A DNA stretch of 64,000 bases from Paralithodes platypus (GCA_032716605.1 CM064502.1:55333556-55397555); one strand, 5' to 3'; positions 1-10,545 are shown, counted from the first letter of the stretch. A program made the numbers and translations. The notes: generated from the letters alone by a model not told the origin.

Positions 1-1739
1 CTCTGTGTTACGTAAAACACCTGCAATTTCTTCCAAGCCAACTTTCTGTCCATTCCGTTTAACTTGGGAACCATCCTTTCTTCCTAAGCAATATATACAA
101 CCATTTAGTATAACTCCTTGGTCACCAGTAGATCTCAAGTAAGGTTGATTATTTGCAATGCTTGAAGTACTGTCATCCACCCAACAATGCCTCTCCTGCC
201 CTCCAACAAAGATTTCTCCAACTTCAAGTTCCTCAACTTTACTTCCATTCTCTCTCAGTACCAGAACTTCAGTGGAGGTGAGAGGAGAGCCTACTGAAGT
301 CATGTCACCTACTGAATCAGCAAGGGAGCAACGTTTTCTGATGTCAGCCTCGGTGTATTTCTCTTCACAATTGGCATATTTTCCGCTAACATTAAAAACA
401 GAGCCATTTCTTTCTGCAATAGACTCATTCACACAAGTTGTCACTTGTACTGAAGCCCAACAGGACACTTCTGTGATGCCATACAAGTTGAAAATTGTAA
501 CATGATGTGTCTCTCCAATAAAGGTGTTGAGATTGAACCTCCTAGGGAACATCTCTCCTCCTAGTGCCAGTACTCTCAGACACGAGCTACTAGAGAAGAG
601 TGACTGCTGTAATCTTTCCTTACCAATACTGAATAGTAAAGTTGGTGTTGCCTGTAGCACTGTCACTCCAACCTTGGCCATGGTGCTCACTAGATATTTT
701 GGCATCCTTAACAGGCTTCTGGATGGTACCAGTAATCTTGCTCCGGCCTTGAATGCCATAAACATGTCCACCACGCTCGGATCGAAGGTGAGCGGAGCAG
801 CAGCAAAAATACAATCCTCGGGTCCAATGGTGAAGCGAGACACCAAGTCCATGATGTTTGGAAATATGGAAGTGTGAGGAACGTAGACACACTTTGGGTC
901 CCCTGTCGTACCTGAGGTGGGAATAACATATGCCAAGTTCTTGACTGATGATTGTCTTAGAAATGAAGACTCTTTCTCAGGATCAAAAGACACAAGCTTA
1001 AACGAGTTATTTAATATTTGAATGCTTGCCAAAGTTTTCAGCACATATAAATCAGCAACTTTATCTAAATATTCCTCTTGAACCAAAATCATTTTAGGAC
1101 AAATTTTGCCACAAAGTACCTTGATTTCTCTTCTTGTATACTCTGGACTAATATACCAATAAGAATTATTTTCTAAGCATGCAAGAATGGCAGCTATGGC
1201 TTCTATCCCGGATGAACAGAGAATACCAATGATAGCTGGCAAAACGGACTCAATCTTATCCTCCATCCCAGTGTTGGATACTAATCTATTCTCTAACCTG
1301 ATGTCAGATCCCAACCTATCCTCCATTACAGTGTCAGATCTTGGTGTCATGGAATCTGATGGGTACTGGTCGAGATCATTATTCTGGTTCTTGCAATGAC
1401 CTTCTTTTTCACTCTGGCTTACACACTGCTTCTGGTCCTCATTTGTGGAACTTTGAGTCTGAATCTGATTGTGACACTGGTCCTGGTTTTTAACAGGGCT
1501 CTGATCTTGTTCTTGGTTCTGACTGCAGGACTGTTTGTCATCATCTTTGCCGTGGTGGAGGTTACAAGTCTGTGCGGTATTGTATACGTAATTTTGTTGA
1601 GCATGGCTGGTATAAGACATGCTGCCAATGTTCTGGGTGGAGGGAGAACTACCGGTACACCACCTCTCCAATTTGTCACTCACTCGTCTCGCTTGACACT
1701 GTAGTTCCCGGTAGGTTACCCTCTCCTCACAGCCATCTT
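1..1739 (-). CDS. AASDH: AASDH (acyl-CoA synthetase family member 4), exon 2, partial
   Basis: This exon is open through its full length and runs off the left edge. Spliced to the exon ending at 4955 it gives residues 43-622 of an AMP-forming adenylation domain. Visible motifs are TSGTTGDPK (A3, 317-325), APLTFDPSVVD (357-367), LALGGE, NLYGITEVS (A5, 460-468), RSTGD (A7, 578-582) and GRKDGSQVKRNGQKVGLEE (A8, 595-613). The order and wording match animal AASDH, the beta-alanine-activating enzyme that carries an adenylation domain, a carrier domain and a C-terminal beta-propeller; the last two lie outside the window. The acceptor is TTTCATTTTCAG with the exon starting at 1739, and the split codon GAA joins exactly. 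Residues about 65-205 are an extra N/Q/S/D-rich stretch. Cytosolic amino-acid adenylation is the expected role; the physiological substrate in animals is uncertain. Confidence 0.93.
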
Positions 1740-2577
1740 CTGAAAATGAAATAAAATATATTTGATATTCTATATGGACTGAATGGACAAGGATGACTGG
1801 GTGAAATACATTAGATGTATGAAAGTGGTCACACTGGTCAGAAAGACAACAGCAGACCAAGGAAAGCATGGGATGCGGTCCAAAGGAAGGATTTCAGAGT
1901 TAAGGAACTTGACCGGGATACTGCAGGGGTCTGTGCAGCATGGAGCGTGGCCATTAGGTGAAAAAGACATACCCGTCCAAAACATGGAATAGCCTTTCAA
2001 CATATACCGAATACTGGTATTGCATAAGATAAAGGTGTACAGGCACTCAAGGGGGTAAGGGGGCCTCTATCTATGGTGGAGGAAAAAAAATAATATGCCC
2101 CACGCATCCTACGCCGTATCATATATGGCAACTAATAGGGGGATAGCGCTAGACTTGTGGACCCAATAGCCATTACTATATAATAAAGCTCAATTCTTAG
2201 CGCTGTCTTGTCATGGCACTGCCGAGACTGGTGAGGAGCTGATAGGTGCCACAAGGGACTCTACTAGTCTTACCTGGACACTGTTTGGTGCCACACCAGA
2301 GTCGGCCACAATGTTTACATGTTGAGGCTGTGTTGTGGCAGGAATTTATAGTTCTATAGACCAAGTTGCCTAATAGCGGCTCACTGGCAATGATTATTCC
2401 CCGCCAGACCCGGATCTGGTGCCTTGTGGCCGACTTGGCAGAAGGGATCCAGAGGGTACAGTGCAGTGTTTCCTCAGACTGGCACTTTTCCGCCTATAAG
2501 TATAGGAGCCCGAACCTGGTGGTAGGCCTCCAGGAGGCTGCCTTGTCATATACAGTAGGTGTATAATTCATATTTTT

Positions 2578-2712
2578 TCACCAACCCACTTTACTTCTAA
2601 ACTTAATTAATGAAATCAATAATGTGGCACTCCAAGGACTCGAACCTAGGATACTCACACCAAAATTCCGTGCATTTATGCATTACGCTACCAGGCCAGC
2701 CGTAGTGCCGTG
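2578..2712 (-). repeat. tRNA-derived SINE, copy 1
   Basis: On the minus strand there is a tRNA-like head with an A-box-like TGGCCTGGTAGCG and a B box GGTTCGAGTCC, followed by a tail ending in GTGGGTTGGTGA. The same head and tail recur at 23787-23925, so it is an interspersed repeat rather than a tRNA gene. Confidence 0.7.
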
Positions 2713-3259
2713 TACGCGCACAAGTTGCGTCCCTGCGGATGGTTCTGGTGGGGTGCACTAGGACCACTGGATCCGACCCCTTGTAATCCTTGGGAGAAGG
2801 TCCTGGGAACGGTCTCCACAGCAGTCTGGAGCCGGAGTCCTGGGGATGGTAATTTACTTGCCAGCTTACCTACCAAATATGACCCACACAAGATAAAAAA
2901 CACATGACTAAATACATATAGCCATATAGTAGGATAACAATGCAACAAAACAAAAATATCAAAAGTTAGACGGCGTACTGCACAGTTTTTGGTAGTGATG
3001 AATAGCTCCCCCTTGTCCCTCGTCATCTCCCCCAGACATCACCACTGACATTGCTGCGAGATGATGATGATGATGTTGCTCCACCCTCACGCCCACGCCC
3101 TTTTTCATCGTCACTACAAACCCCTCAAAGTCAAGGGAGATGAAATTCAATTCATCATCTGCACCAAGGGGTAGACCAAGATAGATGTGAAATCAGGCAA
3201 AACGGTCTGATCTTGAATTAAAAAACCTTACAAGTGAAGCAGCTCTGTTCAGAGCTGCC

Positions 3260-3405
3260 TCACTTGTCAGTAATCTGCAGCAGCAACTCCTGAGTGTCCA
3301 TGGCAGCGTCAAGCATAGCAAAAGTCTTGGTGGCATAGGTGGCCTTGAAGTTAGCAATGACCTCCTGGTGTAGTGGTTGCAATAGATATGTAGTGTTGGG
3401 GAGGG
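3260..3405 (-). pseudogene. Tigger/pogo-type DDE transposase, C-terminal remnant
   Basis: The minus strand reads LPNTTYLLQPLHQEVIANFK and continues to a stop at 3260. This is the hallmark LPPNTTxLxQPMDQGVI segment near the last catalytic acidic residue of Tigger/pogo (CENP-B-like) transposases. The next part of the same protein lies at 4321-4062, on the far side of a LINE insertion, so the gene is broken. Confidence 0.75.
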
Positions 3406-3420
3406 TTAAACAGGAATCTC

Positions 3421-4052
3421 TATACAGCGCTGGTTAGGCAGCACCTGGAATATGCGAACCAGGTGTGGGCTCCATATATGGTGAAAGATATAGAAGCGGT
3501 AGAGAAAGTGCAGAGGAGAGCTAGCAAGCTGGTACCAACTTTGAAGAACCTGGGCTATGAGCAGAGGTTGAGGACACTGAGACTCCCGACACTAGCATAT
3601 AGGAGAAAGAGAGGGGATATGGTAGAGACTTTTAAGATGGTGTCAGGAAAGTATGATGAGGATGTGTGTGAAGGTACCTTCTTGATGCGGGAGGGAACAA
3701 GAACGAGAGGACACTAAGAAAATTTACAAGGAAAGATCTCAGCTTGAAAAGACAAAGAACTCTTTTTGTGATAGAGTGGTAAATGAGTGGAAAGCACTGC
3801 CCCAGTATGTAGTTGATTCCGAATCCGTAAAGAAGTTTGAAAGTAAACTTGATAAAGCATGGGGAAAACAAGATTTGAGTTTGATTACAAAGCGAAAATA
3901 CAGAATAGTAAAAATGTTGCGTCTGCTGCCGCCGTCGCTGCCAACACCGTGAACAACTGCAGTAGTGCAAGTACTGGTACTGAGCTGAATACACAGGCCT
4001 AGTTTGCCTTTTTTCCAGAGGATCTACTATAAGATAAGATAGTGGGGTGCCT
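3421..4052 (+). mobile_element. LINE 3' fragment (CR1/Jockey-like), inserted in transposase
   Basis: From 3421 the plus strand reads YTALVRQHLEYANQVWAPYM, then VEKVQRRASKLVP and LGYEQRLRTLRLPTLAYRR, the conserved C-terminal tail of many LINE reverse transcriptases. After small frameshifts it resumes as CDRVVNEWKALPQYVVDS and FESKLDKAWGKQ. The element is 5'-truncated and ends near 4050 with an ATAAGATAAGATAG tail. It splits the Tigger transposase that runs the other way. Confidence 0.7.
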
Positions 4053-4061
4053 GTCAACCAA

Positions 4062-4321
4062 CAGGTTTGAATGCCCGGGGGCCATCGTTGAGGAGGAACA
4101 AGATCTTGAAGGGCAGGTTCAAGTGTTTACAGAAGGCTTCTAAATCTTTCATCAGGTGCTAGTCGAACCACTCCAAACCCACCAGAAATCCAACCATTTT
4201 TGTTGCTCATCCAGGGCACGTTAAGTTTTCCCATGTCCAAGTTCCAGTAGGCATTGGATTTCTTCGCACAGTGAATGATCAGGGGCTTCAGCTTGCATTG
4301 CATTTTTCTAATATCACACAA
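4062..4321 (-). pseudogene. Tigger/pogo-type DDE transposase, central remnant
   Basis: The minus strand encodes LKPLIIHCAKKSNAYWNLD, then WMSNKNGWISGGF, then after a frameshift DLEAFCKHLNLPFKILFLL and NDGPRAFKP. This is the expected order of the Tigger DDE core: the KPLxIxKSxxP block, the W-M-T/S block, and the LLxDNAPGHP block around the second Asp. The catalytic DNAPGH is degraded to NDGPRA, so the protein is dead. Its continuation is at 3405-3260. Confidence 0.75.
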
Positions 4322-4749
4322 ATTTCATTGTAAAATATTTTTTCCAAGTTTAATGCATTCCAATAGTATTATGAGCTTTCCTCTTTCTTGTCATTTATAA
4401 CTCATTACAGTATACGCGATTATTGTGGGCTTAAACTGAGCGATAATAAGCTGTTTGTTTGCGTGCCATCCATGGGGAGCCTGATAAAGCAAAGAGACCT
4501 GATAAAATTTAAGTTAAGATAAGTGTGCATCTCAAGGGGTTAAGTGTCTGAAATATAACGGACTACATTCTTACAGGCGCCTCTAACATGAAGCATTGTG
4601 CACATATTGGTAAGTGATAGACTAGTGTCAAGGATGTACAGTACATTGTGTATCTCGGGTAGGAGTACCGGAAATTGCGTTAACGGAGAAAATATGGAGG
4701 TGAAATATCTGCACCAACAGTTCTTTACTATTACTACTAAATTATATAC

Positions 4750-4750
4750 C

Positions 4751-4844
<94 letters not shown>

Positions 4845-4860
4845 GTATAAATATATACCG

Positions 4861-4892
<32 letters not shown>
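4750..4892. repeat. (TA)n microsatellite
   Basis: Two long TA runs (about 4754-4842 and 4863-4894) are separated by a short TACCGTATAAATATATACCGGG interruption. The apparent poly-Ile/Tyr reading frames here are artefacts of the repeat. Confidence 0.98.
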
Positions 4893-4897
<5 letters not shown>

Positions 4898-4954
4898 TAC
4901 TGTACATATACAGTACAGTATATATATCATTAAAATATTCAGCACCCCAGTTAC

Positions 4955-5150
4955 CTTGACAGAAAATGACTGCAATATTATCAGGATAAGTAGCTGCAGA
5001 CCCCTGAAACAGCCGGCTAAGATTCATAGATGGTGCCATTTGGGTAGCTGTCTCCCGGTGTACTGGCACTTCCTCTGACATAGTGCCAACGTTGGTATCA
5101 GTACTGGTAATACTCTTTTCACTTATCGTTAGTATTCCGCATCATTAGGC
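4955..5150 (-). CDS. AASDH: AASDH start-codon exon (coding 5081-4955)
   Basis: ATG at 5081 opens 42 codons plus one base ([10 protein letters not shown]... to AVIFCQ) and ends at a donor CAAG|GTAACT (GT at 4954-4953). The last base joins AA at 1739-1738 to make Glu, restoring the [19 protein letters not shown] reading expected at the N-terminus of AASDH. A good acceptor, CATATTTTTTCCAG, ends at 5151, so 5150-5082 is probably 5' UTR and a further noncoding exon should lie upstream. An in-frame TGA lies in that leader, which supports this ATG as the start. Confidence 0.85.
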
Positions 5151-5269
5151 CTGGAAAAAATATGAATATATAAATACAGTATATAAATATTTCTATTTTG
5201 AAAAGGAATAGAAAGTGGAAGATGAAAGCCATTTTACCCCATAAAAGTTGATGCCATTTTTAATGCCAT

Positions 5270-5460
5270 ACACTCCCTTGACTGACAGGGCTAGGCCGTG
5301 CCCTTGTTACAGGGACCTTACTGGACATTCATCATGAATCGCTAGACCGAGCTGCCCAAACTCTTGCTGTCTACCAATGGCACGGCGGGGGATGGAACTG
5401 CAGACCTATAGATCAGCAGTCAGACACATTACCTACCAAGCTACGGCTCGTGGAATTGTC
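5270..5460 (-). repeat. tRNA-derived SINE, second family
   Basis: The minus strand has AGCCGTAGCTTGGTAGG (A-box-like TAGCTTGGTAGG) followed at tRNA spacing by GCAGTTCCATCCCCC (B-box-like), then unrelated sequence. This is a tRNA-derived head; it differs from the SINE at 2578. Confidence 0.5.
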
Positions 5461-5754
5461 TGTAGCTTATTCCAACTTTGTAAGGCTACTATTGATCAGG
5501 TATTTACCTGATGTACTCAGCAGCACCGAGGATTACACCCCCATTGTTGGTTATGATTGGTTGCAGTAGACTGTCTGAAGAAGCAGCAGGGACAAGGTAA
5601 TCTTTTGAACCAATATCTGGCCTCTCAAGTGTTGTGTGGTTTTATAAGTTGGTTATAACCCATACTTCATTGCTATACAGTACCGTGAAATGCCCTAGCT
5701 TCGGACGGGGGCTATACTTCGGACAGTTCTGGATATAATCATGTAAGCTACAGA

Positions 5755-6440
5755 AGAGGAGAAGTAGTGGAGGAGGTGGGGATCAGGAGGTCAGAAGTGT
5801 GGGAAGCCATGAAAAGAGTGAAGTTGGAGAAAGCACCAGGAAGTTGGAACAGATGGAGTGCGTGGGTGTAGGATGTAGTCATAATCAAAGGATACTGTAA
5901 TATTATTGTTTACTTTAATAAATGTCACTAGCTCAGTTGGCGGAGGCGCGGCACAGGCGTCAGACGTCTCCTGGTTAACCCTAAGTCCTGTCCCAGTTAT
6001 CACACGTATATAAACATTACTTGTGGCTCTCATTCACCTCAAGACCTCTTACAGTGGGGAAATGTTGAGGTATGGTGGTGAGATAGTGATCGAATGGGTA
6101 TGGAAAATGTGCAAACTAGCATGGGAGAAGGGGAGTGCACCCGATGACTGGAAGACTGGCATAATAGTCCCCCTATATAAGGGCAAAGGGGAAAGAGGAG
6201 TGTGTGGTAACCACCGAGGAATATGTATTTTAAGCGTAGTAGGGAAGGTGTACAGTAGGGTAGTGATTGAGAGAGTGAGAGTGAGAACGGAGAAATGGGT
6301 AGGCGACGAGCAGGGAGGTTTTAGGAAGGGAAGAGGATGTGTGGATCAGATTTTTACCCTGAATTATGTTGTGGAGAAATATGTGAAGAAGAAACAAAAG
6401 GTGTATGGTGCCTTTATGGACTTGGAGAAGGCCTATGGAT
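5755..6440 (+). pseudogene. LINE reverse transcriptase fragment, interrupted by a SINE
   Basis: The region 5766-5850 reads EVVEEVGIRRSEVWEAMKRV and KLEKAPG, and 6060-6440 reads MLRYGGEIVIEW, DDWKTGIIVPLYKGKGE, GNHRGICILSVVGKVYSRV, DEQGGFRKGRGCVDQ and FMDLEKAYG. These are consecutive reverse transcriptase blocks of a LINE of undetermined clade. About 190 bp carrying a tRNA-like head separates them. The reading stops abruptly just after the first catalytic Asp block, so the polymerase is truncated at its 3' side. Confidence 0.75.
5860..6045 (+). repeat. tRNA-derived SINE inserted in a LINE
   Basis: TAGCTCAGTTGGCGGAGGCG at 5931-5950 is a very good tRNA D-arm/A box. The B-box position (CTGGTTAACCCTAAGTCC) is degenerate. 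The segment lies exactly where the LINE reading is broken. Confidence 0.45.
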
Positions 6441-6600
6441 ATTCAACTCTAGGCTACTCTATATCCAGTAATGTCCAAAGTCCAAAGTCCAAAGTCCAAC
6501 AGTTTTCAGGTTTTTATTGGATATTCAACTCCAGGCTACTCACTATCCAGTAATGTTTGAATGTCCAAAGTCCAAAGTCCAATATCCAACAGTTTGGATT
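6434..6600. repeat. Two diverged direct copies with a GTCCAAA heptamer repeat
   Basis: GGATATTCAACTC...CTATCCAGTAATG occurs at about 6437-6475 and 6519-6556, each followed by tandem GTCCAAA units and CAACAGTTT. A further piece occurs near 11948. Confidence 0.8.
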
Positions 6601-6789
6601 TTTTTTATTTTAATAGGCCTACCACAAATTTTTCGAGTATTTTTTTATAAAAAAAAAAATTCATTTGCATCAATATATGGTGTTTGTAATTAATTAGAAA
6701 TCTCGGGAAAACCTATTTTCCCCATTAGGCCTGTCGATCGATGTTGAGACACGCCGCCCCCCCCGATAGTGATTTGAAAAGACATTAGC

Positions 6790-6822
6790 CTAAACTAACA
6801 ACCTTACCTAACCTAACCTAGT
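6790..6822. repeat. Interstitial CCTAA tract
   Basis: ACCTAACCTAACCTAG follows ACCTTACCTAAC. The unit is the complement of the arthropod telomere repeat TTAGG. Similar short tracts lie near 9204, 10208, 10326, 11482, 19917, 20803, 36886 and 41208. Confidence 0.7.
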
Positions 6823-7195
6823 ATTATGGGTGGGGGCTGCCGCCCCCACCCCCCCGCTGGTTGAGTACTAATTCCTTAGTAAATAAAAACAAAAATTGGC
6901 TGTCGATTATACGAAGGTGAAAGAAAAGTTGATGAAGTCTATCTGTCTATGGTGTTTACTCTGCAATCTTCAGCTTTTATTGTACATTGATAACGGGAAA
7001 GTACCATATTGACAACCTTGTTACGAAAATTAAATTTTAGTACCATACTGTACTTTTATATTAGGTTTTTCCGAGGGTTTAACACATTTTCATATGATCT
7101 TTAGAGCTATCGATGACTGGAAGTACCGTATTGACAACCTTGTTACGAAAGACATTGGGTAGGATGTAGTGAGCGGGCGTACCGCCATCTTTGTT

Positions 7196-9163
7196 TACAT
7201 GAAGACCAGAGGAAGAGAGAAGAACTACAAGCAGTCCAGAACATAAGCAGTAACTCTAAGTTTTTCTTCTCATACGCTAACAAAAAATCCAAAAACATAT
7301 CGGCAGTATTAGAAGACATCAATGGAAACCTGGTGGCCGACCCAGGGGAAATGGCAGACATACTAAGGGCACAGTATGAAAGTGTCTTCTGTCTTCCTAA
7401 CCCCCCAAAAAACTGTGGATGACCCAGCGGCTTTCTTCACAATGCAAGAGCCCTCTCCCTCACCAATACTGACCGACATAATCCCAGAAATTAATGATAT
7501 AATTCAAGCCATTGACGACATAGCAGCCAACTCAGCAACAGGTCCAGACGGGTTCAGTGCACAGCTCCTAAAAACCTGCAAAGCTGAACTGGCGCTACCA
7601 CTACAACTAATCGCTGCCAAGTCCCTAGCTACCGGTACAGTTCCCTCATCCCTGAAGGAAGGGGTAGTGAAACCTATCCACAAAGGGGGTAGCAAAGGAC
7701 TGGCCAAAAACTATCGGCCCGTAGTGCTAACCTCGCACATAACAAAGATAATCGAGCGGGTCGTCAGAAAGAGAATAACGAAACACATGGAGGACCTCGA
7801 CGCTTTCAACGGAGGACAGCACGGGTTTAGAAAGGGCCGGTCCTGTCTGTCGCAGCTACTTGCCCACCATGAGGCTCTACTAGAAGACATCAGTAAAGGT
7901 AAGAACGTCGACGTGATATACCTGGATTTCACCAAGGTAGTTGATAAAGTAGATCATGGCCTCGTTCTTCACAAGCTGAAAAAACTAGGTATAGGAGGAA
8001 ACCTCAGCAAGTGGCTGCACAGCTTCCAACACATAGGGAACAGAGTATCGGTCCAAGGACACCTTTCAGACCCAAGCGAGGTAATAAGTGGCGTTCCGCA
8101 GGGGTCTGTACTAGGAACACTTCTGTTCCTTATCATGATAGGGGATATTGATCATGATCTCCAGCACTCCAAGGCCACCTCATTTGCAGATGACACAAGA
8201 GTAATGAGGAGGGTAGAGACAGCTGACGATGTGGCCCTGCTACAAGAAGATCTGAATCGCCTTCTGGACTGGGCAGATTCCAACAACATGAGGATGAACG
8301 GCGAAAAATTCGAATTGCTAAGGTACGGCCCTCTACAAACCATCAAAGAGAGCACCAGCTACCAGGCCAATCAAGAAACCATCACTCCAAAAGAACATGT
8401 GCGGGATCTGTGAGTAACAATGAGTACCGATGGAACTTGTTCTCGCCACATCAACCAAACCACCGAGACAGCTAGGAGACTCGCAGGATGGATACTCAGG
8501 ACCTTCCAAACTAGAGAGAGGGCCTGTATGCTGACACTCTGGAAGGCTCTGGTCCTCCCCAAGGTGGAATACTGCTGCCAGCTATGGACTCCCCACAAGA
8601 TAGGTGACATCGGCAAACTGGAGTCTCTACAGAGGACCTTCACCAGCAGGATCTGGGGTCTCCAACACATGAATTACTGGGAACGCCTGAAGGAGTTGCG
8701 GCTCTACTCCCTTCAGGGACGACGAGAACGTTACCTAGTGATTTACGTGTGGAAGACCCTAGAAGGGTTGGTACCTGACGTGGGACTAGTCATCAACAAC
8801 CACGTTAGAAAAGGGCGACTATGCTACATCAAGAGGACTGAGGCTACCTCTCCGAAAATAGCAACAGTCGCCCACAACAACTTCAGCAAAAATGGGGCTC
8901 GTCTCTTCAATACTGTACCAAAGGCCGTCCGGGAACTGACGGGAGTCACGACAGACTCCTTCAAGCGTCAGCTGGACCGATGGCTGGCTACAGTACCAGA
9001 CGAGCCCCCACTACCAGGATATCCCAGCACCGCATCCAACTCGTTAGTAAATAGACGGAACGAGGGAGTTGCGGAGCTGCCTGGCTGCAGCGGAGGTCCA
9101 CTTTAGCTGCGTCCACAGAGGACGGAATTCTACCAAGTATGACCAAATAAGTAAGTAAGTAAG
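7196..9163 (+). mobile_element. LINE (CR1/Jockey superfamily), 5'-truncated, nearly intact RT
   Basis: Coding homology begins near 7204 (DQRKREELQAVQNISSNSK) and runs to 9106, and the element closes with (TAAG)n at 9145-9163. The endonuclease is missing, as expected of 5' truncation. RT blocks in the open stretch 7376-8413 are YRPV (residues 113-116), HGFRKGRSC (149-157), YLDFTK (182-187), SGVPQGSVLG (238-247) and FADDT (270-274). A frameshift lies near 7400-7425, between AQYESVFCLPN and VDDPAAFF. A single TGA at 8411-8413 separates RDL from VTMSTDG in the same frame; the rest, with VEYCCQLWTPH and RLFNTVPKAVRELTG, is the usual C-terminal tail. Confidence 0.88.
7376..9106 (+). pseudogene. LINE reverse transcriptase ORF with one premature stop
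   Basis: The two open stretches 7376-8413 and 8420-9106 are in the same frame, so only the TGA at 8411-8413 interrupts about 577 codons. The reverse transcriptase catalytic Asp residues appear to be present (YLDF and FADD). YLDFTKVVDKVDH departs from the commoner FxKAFDKVDH form. Upstream continuity needs a one-base frameshift near 7400-7425. The relatively open frame suggests a recent insertion. Confidence 0.85.
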
Positions 9164-9536
9164 TGGAGTCAGACCTTTCCCATCATGTTCCCGTCTATTT
9201 TAACCTAACCTAACCTAACCTAGTATTCATGTAGTAATGACAGGGGGCAAATAGGCCTAGCAGAAAATATAGCGTCGAAATAGACGGGAACGTAAGTGCG
9301 ACCGCGGCGATCGCCCTATGTAAACAATGATGACCATACGCCCGAACTCTACATCCATCCCAAGACATTTAGTACCATATTTTTTTATTAGGTTTTGCCT
9401 AGGGTTAAAACAAATTTTCTTATGATCTTTAGAGCATATAGATTCAATGTTTATCTTCAAATATATCAAAAAAAATTGTGGTATTAAAATAACATTGAAC
9501 CCTTTGGGGTTCAATGTTATTTATGCTATATATAGG

Positions 9537-9672
9537 TCCGTAACAGTATATACAATTATGTATTTTCTGATTAACATTAGCCTACTTATATGAATTTCAA
9601 GCTCGCTATTCCGTAACAGTATATAAAATTATGTATTTTCTGATTAACATTAGCCTACTTATATGAATTTCG
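9537..9672. repeat. Tandem duplication, 73-bp unit, about 1.9 copies
   Basis: CCGTAACAGTATATA...TTAGCCTACTTATATGAATTTC is present twice back to back with only a few differences. Confidence 0.9.
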
Positions 9673-10505
9673 GTAAATTGATACGGTGTGGCAGTCACGA
9701 GTTTTTAGCATGTTTTTTTTTTTTTTTTTTGCATTTTTTCTTTGATATACAGTGTTGTTTTATACCAAGGACTGTCGCAAATGAGTATTTACCCATTATC
9801 CAACAATCTAAAAACACGGCCCCCACTAGTGGGGAGGGCTATGAAGATCAGGGAAATTGCGGGGTAAAAGGGGAATAATAGGGGTAATATGGGAAGAACT
9901 CTGAAAATAAAATATAGAAAAGTAAGAAAACGTTAAAATGTGAAAATCAGAGCCAAGTTTTGGCAAAAGTTGGCTCGGATTTGGGTATTTTTCAGAGTAC
10001 AAAAAGCCCAAAATAGGGAAAAAAAGTTGGCGCGGCTTTTGGCATTTTTCAAAGTAAAAAAAAAACAAGTAATTGAATTTTGAGAGTTGGGTCGAGTTTT
10101 CATTTTTTTTTTAACCCATTAGGCATAAACCCCAAAATTTGAAAACCCGAGCCAACATTTGCCAAAACTTGGCTCGGGTTTAGCGATTTTTTGAAGTAAA
10201 AAAACACAGTAACCTAACCTAGAACGTTGGATACAAGAATAACCCTTACCTACCAACTAGTATGTGTCCCTAGTTTATCCCATACCTACCAGCTGATACT
10301 TTGTCATGAACCTAACTAAGAAACCTAACCTAACCTAAAAGTAATACGCAGAGAGAACATAAACAAAGTGACAGTGGCTTTGTGCAGTGGGGACTCTGAA
10401 AATTTTATAGGGGAAGGAAAATAAAATGTACGGGGTGACAGTCACGAGTTTTAGAATGTGTGTTGTTGTTTTTTTTGCATTTTTTCTTTGATATACAGTG
10501 TTGTT
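9673..10505. repeat. Low-complexity, diverged repeats, no gene seen
   Basis: A segment with GCATTTTTTCTTTGATATAC and CAGTGTTGTTTTA occurs at 9728-9760 and again at 10475-10508. Between them, blocks built on GGCAAAAGTTGGCTCGG recur three or four times in diverged form (9958-10170). I see no coding signal. Confidence 0.55.
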
Positions 10506-10507
10506 TT

Positions 10508-10544
10508 ACCTAACCTAACCTAACCTAACCTAACCTAACCTAAA
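10508..10544. repeat. Interstitial telomere-type (CCTAA)7
   Basis: This is the longest uninterrupted CCTAA run in the window, seven units. It directly follows a copy of the GTTGTTTTA repeat; the other copy at 9760 lacks it. Confidence 0.9.
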
Positions 10545-10545
10545 A

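Larger units (their letters stand above)
1740..4954 (-). other. AASDH: AASDH intron 1, loaded with transposon remnants
   Basis: The 3,215-bp interval is bounded by a GT donor (4954-4953) and an AG acceptor (1741-1740). It contains a tRNA-derived SINE (2578-2712), a Tigger/pogo transposase remnant split by a LINE (3260-4321) and a (TA)n tract (4750-4892). I recognise nothing in 1760-2570 or 4330-4740. Confidence 0.85.

Noticed and set aside
158..877. Plus-strand open frames opposite AASDH exon 2
   Set aside because: They are shadows of the minus-strand adenylation domain, which carries all the conserved motifs.
4598..5081. Open frames rich in Ile and Tyr around the TA tract
   Set aside because: Compositional. 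The real coding part on the minus strand ends at a splice donor at 4954, before the repeat. The same applies at 51.3 and 63.9 kb.
7143..8670. Minus-strand frames opposite the LINE
   Set aside because: Shadows of the plus-strand reverse transcriptase.
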